Origin: an uncultured Erysipelotrichaceae bacterium
GTDB taxonomy: Bacteria; Bacillota_I; Bacilli_A; Erysipelotrichales; Erysipelotrichaceae
Direction of reading: 5' to 3'
DNA length: 36,558 nucleotides
Assembly (NCBI GenBank): GCA_946537835.1
Contig: CAMNGB010000006.1
Location: 1-36,558, forward strand
Part shown: positions 16,702 to 25,149 of the stretch, piece after piece
Layout of the letters: every line of letters begins with the position of its first letter
Numbering within the stretch: position 1 is the first letter of the stretch
Translations under genes and position numbers: made by a program
Notes under the pieces: generated by a model
Database searches by the model: none
What the model saw: only the letters and a program-made list of their open reading frames with translations
Told to the model about the DNA's origin: nothing

Positions 16702-18203
16702 TGGTAAGGCACCGTATCACAGGCCAGGTAGCCGTTGCAGGCATCGACATTCTTATCATCAACTTCCACCATGAAGTGGACGTGCGGCCCGGTTGCCAGG
16801 CCGGTCATGCCGATATGGCCGATCATCTGTCCTTTCGTTACAACCGTTCCTACCTGGAGCTCGCTCTGTTCACGCATATGTCCGTAGTAGGTCTTATAGC
16901 CGTTGTTGTGATTGATCACGATATAGTTGCCGCTGATGCCGTCATAGGAATTTTTCTCGACGACACCTGTATCTGAGGCATAGACATCGCCCCAGCGGTC
17001 GTACTGGTTGACAATATCCGTTCCCTCATGTCCGAAATAGCAGCCGTAGCCGCAGGAAATGGCAGGGGTTTCAACCGGGAAACGGTAGACGCCCGTGCCG
17101 ACATCAGGCAGCTGCTGGGTACCAAGGGCAATGACTTCACTCTGCGGTTCCTGGATCATGACACTCGACTTCTCGGTACCGCTGACAAGAACACCGTTGA
17201 TCCATCTTTCGGCATAGAGCACATTGCGGGCCCCGTTGATGCCGTTCTGCCTGACTTCTCTTTCACCCAGCAGAAGATTGGAATCTTCCACATAGGCCGT
17301 CTCAAAATAGACCGGCATCTGACGGAAGCTGTCCTTTTCGACAATGACATCGATCGGCGGCGTGAAATAGGTTACACACAGTTCATCGCCTTCCTTCAGG
17401 AGCTGATCGACACTGGTGATCTTTTCCCGGTTGATGTTCATGACCTGGGTGGCAGACAGACCGTAATTCTTGGAGCCGACACCGGCAACGGTGTCATATT
17501 CCTGAACGGTGTAGTATTCCAGCTGCGGACTGTCACCGTACTTGAGATATTCGAGGACTTCATATTCCGTCTTCATGATTTCCTCGATCGGCGCATATTC
17601 CCTGCTGATGGTGATCGTCTGGGGAATGGACACGCTGTTGTCACGGCTGCCGTAGGTCGTCAGTGCCGGCTGGCTGCCGCTGTTGTTGATCAGACTGGAC
17701 TGATCGACAAAATAGGAAATATAGGTATTCATTGCCTTTTCGTAGATTTCCTGATTTCTGGCAAAGATACGGGCATAGATCTCTCCGTCTTCGGCAAAGC
17801 TGATCGCTGTTGCCTCCAGGGAAAACAGATGATTCTCATCAATGTAATTCAGGATCTCATCATCCGCATCCTCATAGACCAGATAGCTTTCCTCATCGGT
17901 CAGATATACATCGTTTCCGAGTGCCAGACGGGAATCGGGGAAATCATCCTCGTAGCGTTCGGCATATACATCCTTCAGCATCTTTTCCAGACGGCCGGTA
18001 TCGCGGATGATGCCGATCAGCCGGTCGTTCTGATACAGCATGTGACAGATCTGAGGGCGGTCGGACAATACCGAAGCCCGCTGATGAAACATGCCGGCTT
18101 CGCTGTCCTGCGGCTGTGTCTTTTCCTCAAAGAATCCGGTGCTGAAAAGCACGATGAAAACAGATGCCGCAAAGCAGATCGCTACAGTCAGAATCCTTTT
18201 CAT
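16698..18203 (-). CDS. Membrane-anchored M23 peptidoglycan endopeptidase with LysM-like and G5 domains
   Basis: A 501-residue cell-wall hydrolase. The N-terminus is a signal anchor (about 4-22). A long family-specific region runs to about 225, followed by a LysM-like segment (YYTVQEYDTVAGVGSKNYGL, 230-249 and on to about 280), a G5 domain (about 284-360) and a C-terminal LytM/M23 domain (about 370-495). Zinc ligands are visible: His392 and Asp396 in GHEGTD and His476 in GPHVHF, so it should be active, cutting peptide bridges outside the membrane. AAGGAGGAGAACG precedes the ATG. Between dnaB and walJ it sits where Bacillus has purA-walRKHI, so a cell-wall role connected to this locus is plausible. 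Confidence 0.9.
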   Translation of the reverse strand: MKRILTVAICFAASVFIVLFSTGFFEEKTQPQDSEAGMFHQRASVLSDRPQICHMLYQNDRLIGIIRDTGRLEKMLKDVYAERYEDDFPDSRLALGNDVYLTDEESYLVYEDADDEILNYIDENHLFSLEATAISFAEDGEIYARIFARNQEIYEKAMNTYISYFVDQSSLINNSGSQPALTTYGSRDNSVSIPQTITISREYAPIEEIMKTEYEVLEYLKYGDSPQLEYYTVQEYDTVAGVGSKNYGLSATQVMNINREKITSVDQLLKEGDELCVTYFTPPIDVIVEKDSFRQMPVYFETAYVEDSNLLLGEREVRQNGINGARNVLYAERWINGVLVSGTEKSSVMIQEPQSEVIALGTQQLPDVGTGVYRFPVETPAISCGYGCYFGHEGTDIVNQYDRWGDVYASDTGVVEKNSYDGISGNYIVINHNNGYKTYYGHMREQSELQVGTVVTKGQMIGHIGMTGLATGPHVHFMVEVDDKNVDACNGYLACDTVPYQ

Positions 18204-18218
18204 CGTTCTCCTCCTTTA

Positions 18219-19568
18219 TTACTGCTGGTCCAGTGCAATGTTGTACAGAGCATTGGTTGTGTTTTCAAAGGCAAGATATACCTTTCGCGTCGCACCGTTG
18301 CGGTGTTTGGCAATATTGATTTCCAGACGCTCATTGCCTTCCTTCTGTGCCTGTTCGCGGATGGCTTCATCATAGTAAGCCTCGCGGTACAGCATCAGAA
18401 CGATATCGGCATCCTGCTCGATGGCACCTGATTCACGCAGGTCACTCAGCATCGGATGCTTGTTGTCGCGCTGTTCCACCGAACGTGACAGCTGGGAAAG
18501 GGCAATGACCGGAACCTCCAGTTCTCTGGCAAGTGCCTTCAGGCTGCGGGAAATCTCGGAGATTTCCTGCTGTCTGTTCTCATTTCTGCTGCCTGATCCG
18601 GTAATCAGCTGAATATAGTCGATCAGGATCAGATTCAGTCCCACATCCGCTTTCAGGCGGCGGCACTTGGAAAAGATTTCCGGCACCTTGATCATGGATG
18701 TGTCATCAATATAGATGTTGGACATCTTCAGTTCTCCGGCAGCCTCATTCAGACGGTTCCAGTCGGAATCATCCAGACGGCCGGTACGGATCTTGTCACC
18801 GGGAATATGGCTCTTGGCACTCAGCAGACGCATGGCCAGCTGTTCGGCTGCCATTTCCAGTGAGAATATGGCGACTGCTCCGCGCGGCTGATAGGCTGCC
18901 ACATTCATGGCCATATTCAGTGCAACTGCCGTCTTGCCCATGGCCGGACGGGCTGCCAGTACGATCAGATCGCCCTTCTGCAGACCGTGCAGGGTATGAT
19001 CAAAATCATTGAATCCCGTTTTCAGGCCGGTAATATCGGTCCTGTTGTCCGACATCTTCTGAATATTCTCAAGCACTTCCGTCATCAGTTCCGGTGAATT
19101 GCGGAATTCACTGGTGCGGCGGTTGCGGGAGATTTCAAGAACTGCCTTTTCACAGGCATCCAGATATTCATTGATGTCAGTCTGGCCGCTGTATCCTTCT
19201 TCAGCCATCTTTTCGGTGGCCTCGATCATCTTGCGGATCACGGCCTTGTCATGAACCATGGCAACATAGCTTTTGACATTGGCACTGGTAACTGCCGCAT
19301 CGGAAAGATCGGTCAGATACGGCAGGCCCCCGCATTTATCCAGCAGGTCCATGTCGCTGAGGCGGGTCACGACCGTTGTCAGATCAATGACGCTGCCCTG
19401 CTTGTACAGACTGTCAATTGCCAGAAAGATCCTGCGGTTGGCTTCCGCAAAGAAATCCTCTTCGCTGAGTCCTTCCTCCATGGCAATTCTGGCAGCGGCC
19501 GGGTAAACCATCATATTGCCAAGCAGTGTGGCTTCTGCCTCCGGGGCAGACGGTAACACCCTGGCCAT
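18219..19568 (-). CDS. dnaB: Replicative DNA helicase
   Basis: A 449-residue hexameric 5'-3' helicase for the replication fork (called DnaC in Bacillus). The N-terminal primase-interacting domain covers about 1-150. The RecA-like domain has Walker A ARPAMGKTA (206-214), Walker B LILIDYIQLI, and the conserved SQLSRSVEQR and SGAIEQDADIV motifs. No intein is present. It begins 2 bp after rplI and ends 15 bp before the M23 gene, the classical rplI-dnaB order. Confidence 0.98.
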   Translation of the reverse strand: MARVLPSAPEAEATLLGNMMVYPAAARIAMEEGLSEEDFFAEANRRIFLAIDSLYKQGSVIDLTTVVTRLSDMDLLDKCGGLPYLTDLSDAAVTSANVKSYVAMVHDKAVIRKMIEATEKMAEEGYSGQTDINEYLDACEKAVLEISRNRRTSEFRNSPELMTEVLENIQKMSDNRTDITGLKTGFNDFDHTLHGLQKGDLIVLAARPAMGKTAVALNMAMNVAAYQPRGAVAIFSLEMAAEQLAMRLLSAKSHIPGDKIRTGRLDDSDWNRLNEAAGELKMSNIYIDDTSMIKVPEIFSKCRRLKADVGLNLILIDYIQLITGSGSRNENRQQEISEISRSLKALARELEVPVIALSQLSRSVEQRDNKHPMLSDLRESGAIEQDADIVLMLYREAYYDEAIREQAQKEGNERLEINIAKHRNGATRKVYLAFENTTNALYNIALDQQ

Positions 19569-19570
19569 GC

Positions 19571-20017
19571 TTACTCGCTCCCGACAAGCTGAACGCGGAT
19601 CGTTCCGATCACATTTTTGTGCAGTTCGATGCGCACCCTGGTAATGCCGAGTGACTGGATCGGAGCGGTATCAAGAATCTTGCGCTTGTCGATTCTGATG
19701 CCCTGCTTATTCAGAGCCTCGGCGATCTGCTTGGTGGAAACAGAACCGAATACCTTGCCTTCCTTGCCGGATTTGACATGGAATGTCAGCATCATCTTTT
19801 CCATCTGGGCAGCCTTCTCCCTGGCTTCTTCCTCGCGCTTTGCCTCTTCGGCAGCTTCCTCGGCCTTCTGGCCGGAAAGAATTTCCAGGCTCTTCTTGGT
19901 CTCAGCTACGGCAAGACCCCTGGCGATCAGAAAATTGCGGGCATATCCATCGGCAACATCGACGATCTCGCCGCGCTTGCCGACTTTTTTTACATCCTGT
20001 TTAAGAATCACTCTCAT
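19571..20017 (-). CDS. rplI: 50S ribosomal protein L9
   Basis: A 148-residue L9 with the conserved N-terminal globular domain (MRVILKQDVKKVGKRG, then GYARNFLIARGLA), a long central helix rich in Glu, Lys and Ala (about 42-78), and the C-terminal domain with GKVFGSVSTKQIAEAL. It binds 23S rRNA near the L1 stalk. An AAGGAGG site 9 nt upstream sits inside the 3' end of gdpP, and the two genes overlap by 17 bp. Confidence 0.98.
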   Translation of the reverse strand: MRVILKQDVKKVGKRGEIVDVADGYARNFLIARGLAVAETKKSLEILSGQKAEEAAEEAKREEEAREKAAQMEKMMLTFHVKSGKEGKVFGSVSTKQIAEALNKQGIRIDKRKILDTAPIQSLGITRVRIELHKNVIGTIRVQLVGSE

Positions 20018-21971
20018 CTGATTTTTCCTCCTTGAAATATTTATCCAGCGTACTGATCAGTTCCGTACGCAGGGCTTCAACGCTTGATTTCGGACGCTGC
20101 AGGGCTGCCGCAGCCAGATGGCCGCCGCCGCCCATCATTTCCATGATCCTCTGGACATTGATGGTTCCGTTGGAACGGGCGGAAATGCAGGTCTCGCCTT
20201 TTTCGTTATCGGCAATGACAAATGCCGCATTGACATCCTGAATGGACAGCAGACTGTCTGCCACCTGGGAAATCATGGAGCGGGATACCCCGCGTTCGCT
20301 GACCGGGGCGATCATGATGCCGCCCGGCAGCCGTTCGGATGCCGACATGATCGAACTCTTCAGGGCGAATTCATCATAGGAATCCTTCAGATAGTCATAG
20401 GCTGTCTGCGGATCCGCGCCCATCTTGCGCAGTTCGCTTGCGGCTTCATAGGTACGGGCTCCGGTACGCACACGCCATCTCTGGGTATCGATGATCATGC
20501 CTGCCAGCATGAATGTGGCAGCGGTCTCGCTGATGTCGGTGCGGCGGGAAACAAACGGAATCATTTCCGTCAGCAGTTCACAGGTCGAGCTGGCACCGGC
20601 TTCAATGTAGACGAGCACCGGCTTGACACCCATGTCGGTGGAACGGCGGTGATGATCGATAACCACAACCTTCTTTGCCAGTTCCAGCACCTTGGCGCCG
20701 TTGGACTGACGGACATTATGGTGATCGGTCATGATGACAAGCGTATTATCCTGCAGCTGATTGAGAGCCTCCCCTTCGGTTACGAAGGTGACTTCCTTCT
20801 TCAGTTCTGCTTCATTTGCCTTCATTGCGGCTTCCAGCTTTTCTTCGATGCCGCCGGTCTTGGCAATGATCACGCACTGCCGGTGCAGTGCCGCTGCCAT
20901 GCGGGAAAGACAGAGAGCCGAACCGATGCAGTCAAAATCGGCAGTCTTATGACCGCAGATGATCACATTGGAAGAATTCAGCATCAGATCACGCAGGGCA
21001 TGCGACATGACACGGACTCTGACACGGCTGCGCTTCTCGGCTGCTTCGGTGGAACCGCCGAAATAGCGGACTTCGCCGCCGGCTGCCTGTACCGCAACCT
21101 GGTCGCCGCCCCTTGTCGTCGCCAGATCCATCAGATTGGAAACCATTTCATCCATTTCCAGGAAATCGGAAGTGCCTCTGGCAAAAGCCATGGAAAGGGT
21201 AATGGAGACGTCCATCTTCTGGGCTGCCTTGCGGACCTTGTTCAGGATCGAGAAGCGGTCTGTGACCAGTTCATTGAAGATCTTCTCGTTGAGAATCAGC
21301 AGGTAGCGGTTGTTGTTCATGCGGCGGGCCAGAATGCCGTGGCTGGAACAGTATTCATTGACCGGTGTGCGGACGGCCATATTGACAGCCGAAGTTTCGC
21401 TTTCGTCAAGATACTGTGTGCTTTCTTCATAGTTGTCAAAGCTGAGCATGCCGATGACGACATGTTCGCTGCTGTACTTTTCCTTATAGGTATTGAGCTC
21501 GGTGATGTCCTTGAAGAAAATGATCTGGGCATCTTCCTTGCGCCGGATCTCATAAATGCGGTCATCCAGGGTAATCGTTACCGTATCGGATTTTCCGGAA
21601 ATCAGATCATCCGCTTCCGGCACCCAGGTCAGAAGCCGGTGGCCGACCCGGTCAATACCGCGCTCGGCAAACAGTTCGCTCATCCATGTGACAACGTAAT
21701 CGTCGTCATAGATCAGAATGCCGATGCCGCCGGCCAGATAGGCTTCCCTTGCCGTGCTTCCGAGGGCATTCTTGACACCGATCGACTGTTCTTCGGTCAC
21801 GCTTTCAAAGCGGTCAAACAGCCAGACCAGAGCGCCGATTTCAACCGCAACAATCACAAACGGGATGAGCACATCCTGTTTCAGTCCCAGCCAGAGGAAG
21901 GCAAGAACCAGAAGCTGCACGGCAGCGATAATGATCATGATCCGCTTCAGTCTGTTAATTTTCTGATGCAT
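20001..21971 (-). CDS. gdpP: Cyclic-di-AMP phosphodiesterase GdpP
   Basis: A 656-residue membrane protein that hydrolyses c-di-AMP, which controls osmolyte and potassium transport and wall homeostasis in Firmicutes. Two membrane helices lie at about 10-52, a PAS-like domain at about 75-155, a degenerate GGDEF domain at about 165-305, and the DHH-DHHA1 catalytic part at about 330-650. Metal-binding residues are intact: GHKTADFD (His341, Asp345, Asp347), TDHH (416-418), DHH (439-441) and GGGGH (614-618). AAAGGAGG precedes the ATG. It overlaps the upstream DUF2232 gene and the downstream rplI gene by 17 bp each, so all three are coupled. This yybS-gdpP-rplI order is conserved in Bacillus. Confidence 0.97.
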   Translation of the reverse strand: MHQKINRLKRIMIIIAAVQLLVLAFLWLGLKQDVLIPFVIVAVEIGALVWLFDRFESVTEEQSIGVKNALGSTAREAYLAGGIGILIYDDDYVVTWMSELFAERGIDRVGHRLLTWVPEADDLISGKSDTVTITLDDRIYEIRRKEDAQIIFFKDITELNTYKEKYSSEHVVIGMLSFDNYEESTQYLDESETSAVNMAVRTPVNEYCSSHGILARRMNNNRYLLILNEKIFNELVTDRFSILNKVRKAAQKMDVSITLSMAFARGTSDFLEMDEMVSNLMDLATTRGGDQVAVQAAGGEVRYFGGSTEAAEKRSRVRVRVMSHALRDLMLNSSNVIICGHKTADFDCIGSALCLSRMAAALHRQCVIIAKTGGIEEKLEAAMKANEAELKKEVTFVTEGEALNQLQDNTLVIMTDHHNVRQSNGAKVLELAKKVVVIDHHRRSTDMGVKPVLVYIEAGASSTCELLTEMIPFVSRRTDISETAATFMLAGMIIDTQRWRVRTGARTYEAASELRKMGADPQTAYDYLKDSYDEFALKSSIMSASERLPGGIMIAPVSERGVSRSMISQVADSLLSIQDVNAAFVIADNEKGETCISARSNGTINVQRIMEMMGGGGHLAAAALQRPKSSVEALRTELISTLDKYFKEEKSDESDS

Positions 21972-22899
21972 TTGTCATTCCTCCTTTCAGGACTCTCTGA
22001 TGAATGTCGGTCGTTATATACAGGAAACCGAAAATGGCAATCAGCGGTGCCGATGTCAGCAGCAGCAGAACGGCCGGGATGCCGATCCATTTTCTTGTGG
22101 AAGGCCACACCCGCGGCACCACAACCAGGATGCCGATAAAGCCGAAGGCAGCCAGATAGAATACCCCGATCATGCCGAATCCCTGCATGATATTCTGATA
22201 CAGTTCCTCGGAAAGCGGCCGGGCGATCGACCAGTAGAAGGCCGCAAACCCCGCCATGCCGAGATAGCCGCTCCATTTCGGCGGGAAGTATTCCCACAGC
22301 GGCGTCGAAGGCGGCAGTTTGAAGTGCAGGCGCTTCAGCATCATCCTTGAAACAAAATGGGTGATCAGCCCCTCCAGAACACCGGTCAGCACGATCGAAA
22401 CGATAAAGATATTCCGGATCATGCTGTCAAGATTGACAGCCATGCCGGGTTCTGCTCCGGTTGCCTGGAACATACTGCTGAAAAGCGTCTTGTATTCATT
22501 CAGTTCAGCCGTCATGTCATAGCCGAAAAAGGCAGAAAAGACAAACAGCGCCATGATTTCCAGAACCACGCTCATGAGAATGGTCCGGATCAGGATCCGC
22601 CGGTTGTCAGTGCCGCTGTAGATACCGGCACCGTATACGGTTCCGATCACCGCTTCCATGCCGACATAGAAGATCGACTGCGGCGTCCCGAGCATGAACA
22701 GCAGCGCAAATAATGCGGCCAGCACCGCCAGGCTGTTCTTCCATCCGTACTTTGCCGCATAGAAGACCATCGGCAGCGGAAACAGATATAACACGGTTCC
22801 GGAAATCGCGCCTGCCATCTGTCTGTCTATCAGCATGACTGCACCGATGATGGCAAGCATCATTGCTCCGTCCGTCAGTTTTCGTATGTTACGATTCAT
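21955..22899 (-). CDS. DUF2232 (YybS-like) integral membrane protein
   Basis: A 314-residue multi-spanning membrane protein with about seven to eight predicted helices (starting near residue 10 and ending near 300), recognisable as YybS/DUF2232 from its character and its place directly before gdpP and rplI. Biochemical function is unknown; members show some resemblance to membrane S-components. The start used is the ATG after GAGGAGA. A GTG six codons upstream (22917) is possible but has a weak ribosome site. It heads the eight-gene operon and is transcribed from an extended -10 promoter shared back-to-back with azlC. Confidence 0.8.
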   Translation of the reverse strand: MNRNIRKLTDGAMMLAIIGAVMLIDRQMAGAISGTVLYLFPLPMVFYAAKYGWKNSLAVLAALFALLFMLGTPQSIFYVGMEAVIGTVYGAGIYSGTDNRRILIRTILMSVVLEIMALFVFSAFFGYDMTAELNEYKTLFSSMFQATGAEPGMAVNLDSMIRNIFIVSIVLTGVLEGLITHFVSRMMLKRLHFKLPPSTPLWEYFPPKWSGYLGMAGFAAFYWSIARPLSEELYQNIMQGFGMIGVFYLAAFGFIGILVVVPRVWPSTRKWIGIPAVLLLLTSAPLIAIFGFLYITTDIHQRVLKGGMTNASEN

Positions 22900-22946
22900 A
22901 TTCTCCTCAGCCGGCACGACAAAAAGAACCTGCAGGCTTAGATAAG

Positions 22947-22955
22947 ATTATAGCA
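22947..22955 (-). promoter_or_regulatory. Extended -10 promoter of the yybS-gdpP-rplI-dnaB-M23-walJ-htrA-rlmH operon
   Basis: The minus strand reads TGCTATAAT, a perfect extended -10. Transcription would begin near 22940, 41 nt before the ATG. The -35 zone overlaps the -10 of the divergent azlC promoter. Confidence 0.6.
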
Positions 22956-22973
22956 TAGCCGCCGCCGAAACAG

Positions 22974-22982
22974 TGTTATAAT
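22974..22982 (+). promoter_or_regulatory. Extended -10 promoter of azlCD
   Basis: The plus strand reads TGTTATAAT, a perfect extended -10 with no clear -35. The predicted start (about 22989) lies after the ATG at 22984, which excludes that ATG as the azlC start and supports the one at 23029. Confidence 0.6.
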
Positions 22983-22988
22983 CATGGC

Positions 22989-23007
22989 AATGTCCGCTCC
23001 GGACATT
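22989..23007 (+). promoter_or_regulatory. Inverted repeat at the start of the azlCD leader
   Basis: Perfect 8-bp arms AATGTCCG and CGGACATT flank a CTC loop exactly where transcription should begin. It is followed by TTTAGC, so it is not a good terminator. It could be an operator for an Lrp/AzlB-like regulator or a 5' stabilising hairpin. Confidence 0.4.
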
Positions 23008-23028
23008 TTAGCAAGGAGCCAGAAGACC

Positions 23029-23748
23029 ATGCAAAAAGAGAACAGTGATGCCCTGCGGAGAGGAATCCGTGACGGCATGCCCATCTGCATCGGCTATGCG
23101 GCTGTGGCCTTTTCACTCGGAATCGCCATGCGCAATGCCGGCATGAATGCCTTCCAGGGTTTTCTCCTCAGCATGCTGAATATGGCCAGTGCCGGCGAAT
23201 ATGCCGGTGTCCAGGTCATCATGGCAGATGCTGCCTATATTGAAATGGCACTTGTCACACTGATTGCCAATGCCAGATATCTGCTGATGAGCACTGCCCT
23301 TTCCCAGCGTTTCAGCGAAAAGACGGCTTTCATTCACCGTCTGATTGTCGGCTACTGCATTACCGATGAGCTCTTCGGCATCGCCGTCAGTCAGAAAGGA
23401 TATCTGAATCCGTTCTATTACTACGGAGCCATGCTGGTAGCCATCCCCGGCTGGTCATTCGGCACGGCGCTCGGCATCATTGCCGGCAATATTCTTCCTG
23501 CCCATATTGTCAGTGCCCTGTCAGTTGCCCTTTACGGAATGTTTCTGGCCATTATTATTCCGCCGGCAAGAACCGACAAGGTCGTGGCTGCTTCCGTGAT
23601 CAGCGGCTTTGCCCTCAGCTGGTGCGCAAAGTACATACCGCTGCTGAAAGACCTGAATGCCGGCATGAAAACCATCGTTCTGACCCTGATCATTGCCGGT
23701 GCGGCGGCTGCCTTCTTCCCGCGCAAGGAGGAAAGCGATGAAGCATAA
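23029..23748 (+). CDS. azlC: Branched-chain amino acid exporter, large subunit (AzlC/YgaZ family)
   Basis: A 239-residue membrane protein with five or more hydrophobic segments. Family features are visible: GIRDGMPICIGYAAVAFSLG near the N-terminus, NMASAGEYAGVQ, and LIANARYLLMSTALSQRF. AzlC and AzlD together export leucine, isoleucine and related analogues. The start is MQKENSDALRRG, with AAGGAG 11 nt upstream; a longer start at 22984 is rejected because it precedes the predicted transcript start. It overlaps azlD by 11 bp. No azlB regulator gene is in the window. Confidence 0.93.
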   Translation: MQKENSDALRRGIRDGMPICIGYAAVAFSLGIAMRNAGMNAFQGFLLSMLNMASAGEYAGVQVIMADAAYIEMALVTLIANARYLLMSTALSQRFSEKTAFIHRLIVGYCITDELFGIAVSQKGYLNPFYYYGAMLVAIPGWSFGTALGIIAGNILPAHIVSALSVALYGMFLAIIIPPARTDKVVAASVISGFALSWCAKYIPLLKDLNAGMKTIVLTLIIAGAAAAFFPRKEESDEA

Positions 23749-24043
23749 TATCTATATTTATATTCTGATATCAGGCCTGGTTTCCTATCTGATCCGGGTT
23801 CTGCCGCTGACACTGATCCGGAAGCCCATCAGGAATGTCTTCCTGAAGTCATTCCTGTACTATGTCCCGTATGCAACACTTGCCGTCATGACCTTCCCGG
23901 CCATCATTGAGGCCACAAGTTCACCGGTTTCCGGCTGGCTGGCCCTGGCCGCAGGCACCATTCTTTCCTGGCAGAACCGAAGCCTGCCGACGGTTGCGGC
24001 AGCCTGCTGCATCGTTGTATTCATTGCCGAAACATTTCTCTGA
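23738..24043 (+). CDS. azlD: Branched-chain amino acid exporter, small subunit (AzlD/YgaH family)
   Basis: A 101-residue membrane protein with about three to four helices and the AzlD pattern SYLIRVLPLTL...FLYYVPYATLAVMTFPAI. The ATG used has AAGGAGG 6 nt upstream inside the end of azlC; an in-frame extension to 23693 is not needed. It is the partner of AzlC in the export complex. An intrinsic terminator begins within its stop codon. Confidence 0.93.
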   Translation: MKHNIYIYILISGLVSYLIRVLPLTLIRKPIRNVFLKSFLYYVPYATLAVMTFPAIIEATSSPVSGWLALAAGTILSWQNRSLPTVAAACCIVVFIAETFL

Positions 24044-24068
24044 AGACCGTCCGGTCTTCTTTTCTTTA
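24042..24068 (+). terminator. Intrinsic terminator of azlCD
   Basis: A 7-bp stem GAAGACC / GGTCTTC with a GTCC loop is followed by TTTTCTTT. It overlaps the azlD stop. Confidence 0.88.
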
Positions 24069-24070
24069 AC

Positions 24071-24094
24071 AAAAAAAGATACCTTCCGGTATCT
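24071..24094 (-). terminator. Intrinsic terminator of trmD
   Basis: On the minus strand AGATACC, loop GGAA and GGTATCT are followed by a T-run. It sits tail to tail with the azlCD terminator. Confidence 0.9.
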
Positions 24095-24804
24095 CATTCG
24101 TGTTCCTTCAGAAAAGTGATATCCTCTTCGCTCAGCGGATACTGTTCCAGCAGATCGGGCCGGTATTTCCTGGTCCAGAGCAGGGACTGCTCATGTTTCC
24201 AGCGGCGGATCTTTTCATGATCACCGCTCAGCAGCACCTCCGGCACCGTCTGTCCGTTCAGATCCCTGGGCTTTGTATACTGCGGATATTCCAGCAGTCC
24301 GTTTTCAAAGGATTCATCTTCGGTGCTTTCACAGCGGATCACCCCGGCCATGATGCGGACAAGGGAATCAATGACCGCCATCACCGGGATCTCGCCGCCG
24401 CTGAGAATATAGTCGCCCACGGAAATCAGCTCATCCACATGATCATAGACTCTGGCATCGATGCCTTCATAATGTCCGGCAATCAGGATCAGATGATCTT
24501 TTTCCGCCAGTCTCCTGACATCTTTCTGGGTATAGGGATGACCTCCTGCCGCCGTCAGGATCACATGACTGTTTTCGCTCCGGACTGCCGCCAGGGAATC
24601 CAGAACAGGCTGCGCCCGCATGATCATGCCGGCACCGCCGCCGTAGGGAGAATCATCAATATGCCGGAAGGATCCCCCGGCATATTTCCTGATATCCGCG
24701 ATTTCAATTTCCGCCAGCTGTTTTTCCCGTGCCCGCACAATCAGCGGCCCGTTCAGAAAACTGTCAAACATCTCCGGAAACATTGTCAGAACGGTAATTC
24801 TCAT
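24094..24804 (-). CDS. trmD: tRNA (guanine-37-N1)-methyltransferase
   Basis: A 236-residue SPOUT enzyme that makes m1G37 in tRNAs with G36-G37, preventing +1 frameshifts. Family motifs are intact: DDSPYGGGAGMIM, AGHYEGIDARV, ISVGDYILSGGE, and the C-terminal PQYTKP. In most bacteria trmD is in the rpsP-rimM-trmD-rplS operon; here it stands apart, overlapping a ferredoxin gene by 4 bp. The tRNA-Pro(CGG) encoded 3 kb away has G36-G37 and is an expected substrate. Confidence 0.97.
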   Translation of the reverse strand: MRITVLTMFPEMFDSFLNGPLIVRAREKQLAEIEIADIRKYAGGSFRHIDDSPYGGGAGMIMRAQPVLDSLAAVRSENSHVILTAAGGHPYTQKDVRRLAEKDHLILIAGHYEGIDARVYDHVDELISVGDYILSGGEIPVMAVIDSLVRIMAGVIRCESTEDESFENGLLEYPQYTKPRDLNGQTVPEVLLSGDHEKIRRWKHEQSLLWTRKYRPDLLEQYPLSEEDITFLKEHE

Positions 24805-25109
24805 TCTTCGATTTTTTCAGTTCTTGTCTTCCAGCCGATGGCATTGGTCGGACAGGCATCTGCGCAGCTTTCACACTGAACGCATACATCGTCATCAATG
24901 CTCGCAAACGGCGAGAAAGAAATGCACTGGGTCGGACAGACACTGCCGCAGGCCTGGCAGCCTGTGCACAGAGAACCGTCAACACCGTAGTATGAATAGT
25001 AACGCAATCCGTTTTTTTCGTAATAACCACCGGCCGCGTTTTTGACTGATTCGTCATTCAGATACTTTTTTTCTTCCACCACATTTTTCGGTGTGTTTCC
25101 TCTTATCAC
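24801..25109 (-). CDS. 2[4Fe-4S] ferredoxin-type protein
   Basis: A 102-residue protein whose C-terminal half carries two cluster motifs, CTGCQACGSVCP and CVQCESCADACP, the arrangement of bacterial 8Fe ferredoxins. The N-terminal 45 residues (VEEKKYLNDESVKNAAGGYY) are unlike a minimal ferredoxin and may be a docking segment. The start is a GTG after AGGAGAGGC; no ATG is available. It could serve as a soluble low-potential electron carrier. The stop overlaps trmD by 4 bp, so the two are coupled. It has its own promoter with a palindrome in the spacer. Confidence 0.88.
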   Translation of the reverse strand: MIRGNTPKNVVEEKKYLNDESVKNAAGGYYEKNGLRYYSYYGVDGSLCTGCQACGSVCPTQCISFSPFASIDDDVCVQCESCADACPTNAIGWKTRTEKIEE

Positions 25110-25149
25110 GCCTCTCCTCTCTGATATCGGGCAAAACCTTATGGATGAT

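Noticed and set aside
22984-23028. Longer start for azlC at the ATG in 22984
   Set aside because: It lies between the -10 box and the predicted transcription start, has no ribosome site, and the added residues are not part of the family.
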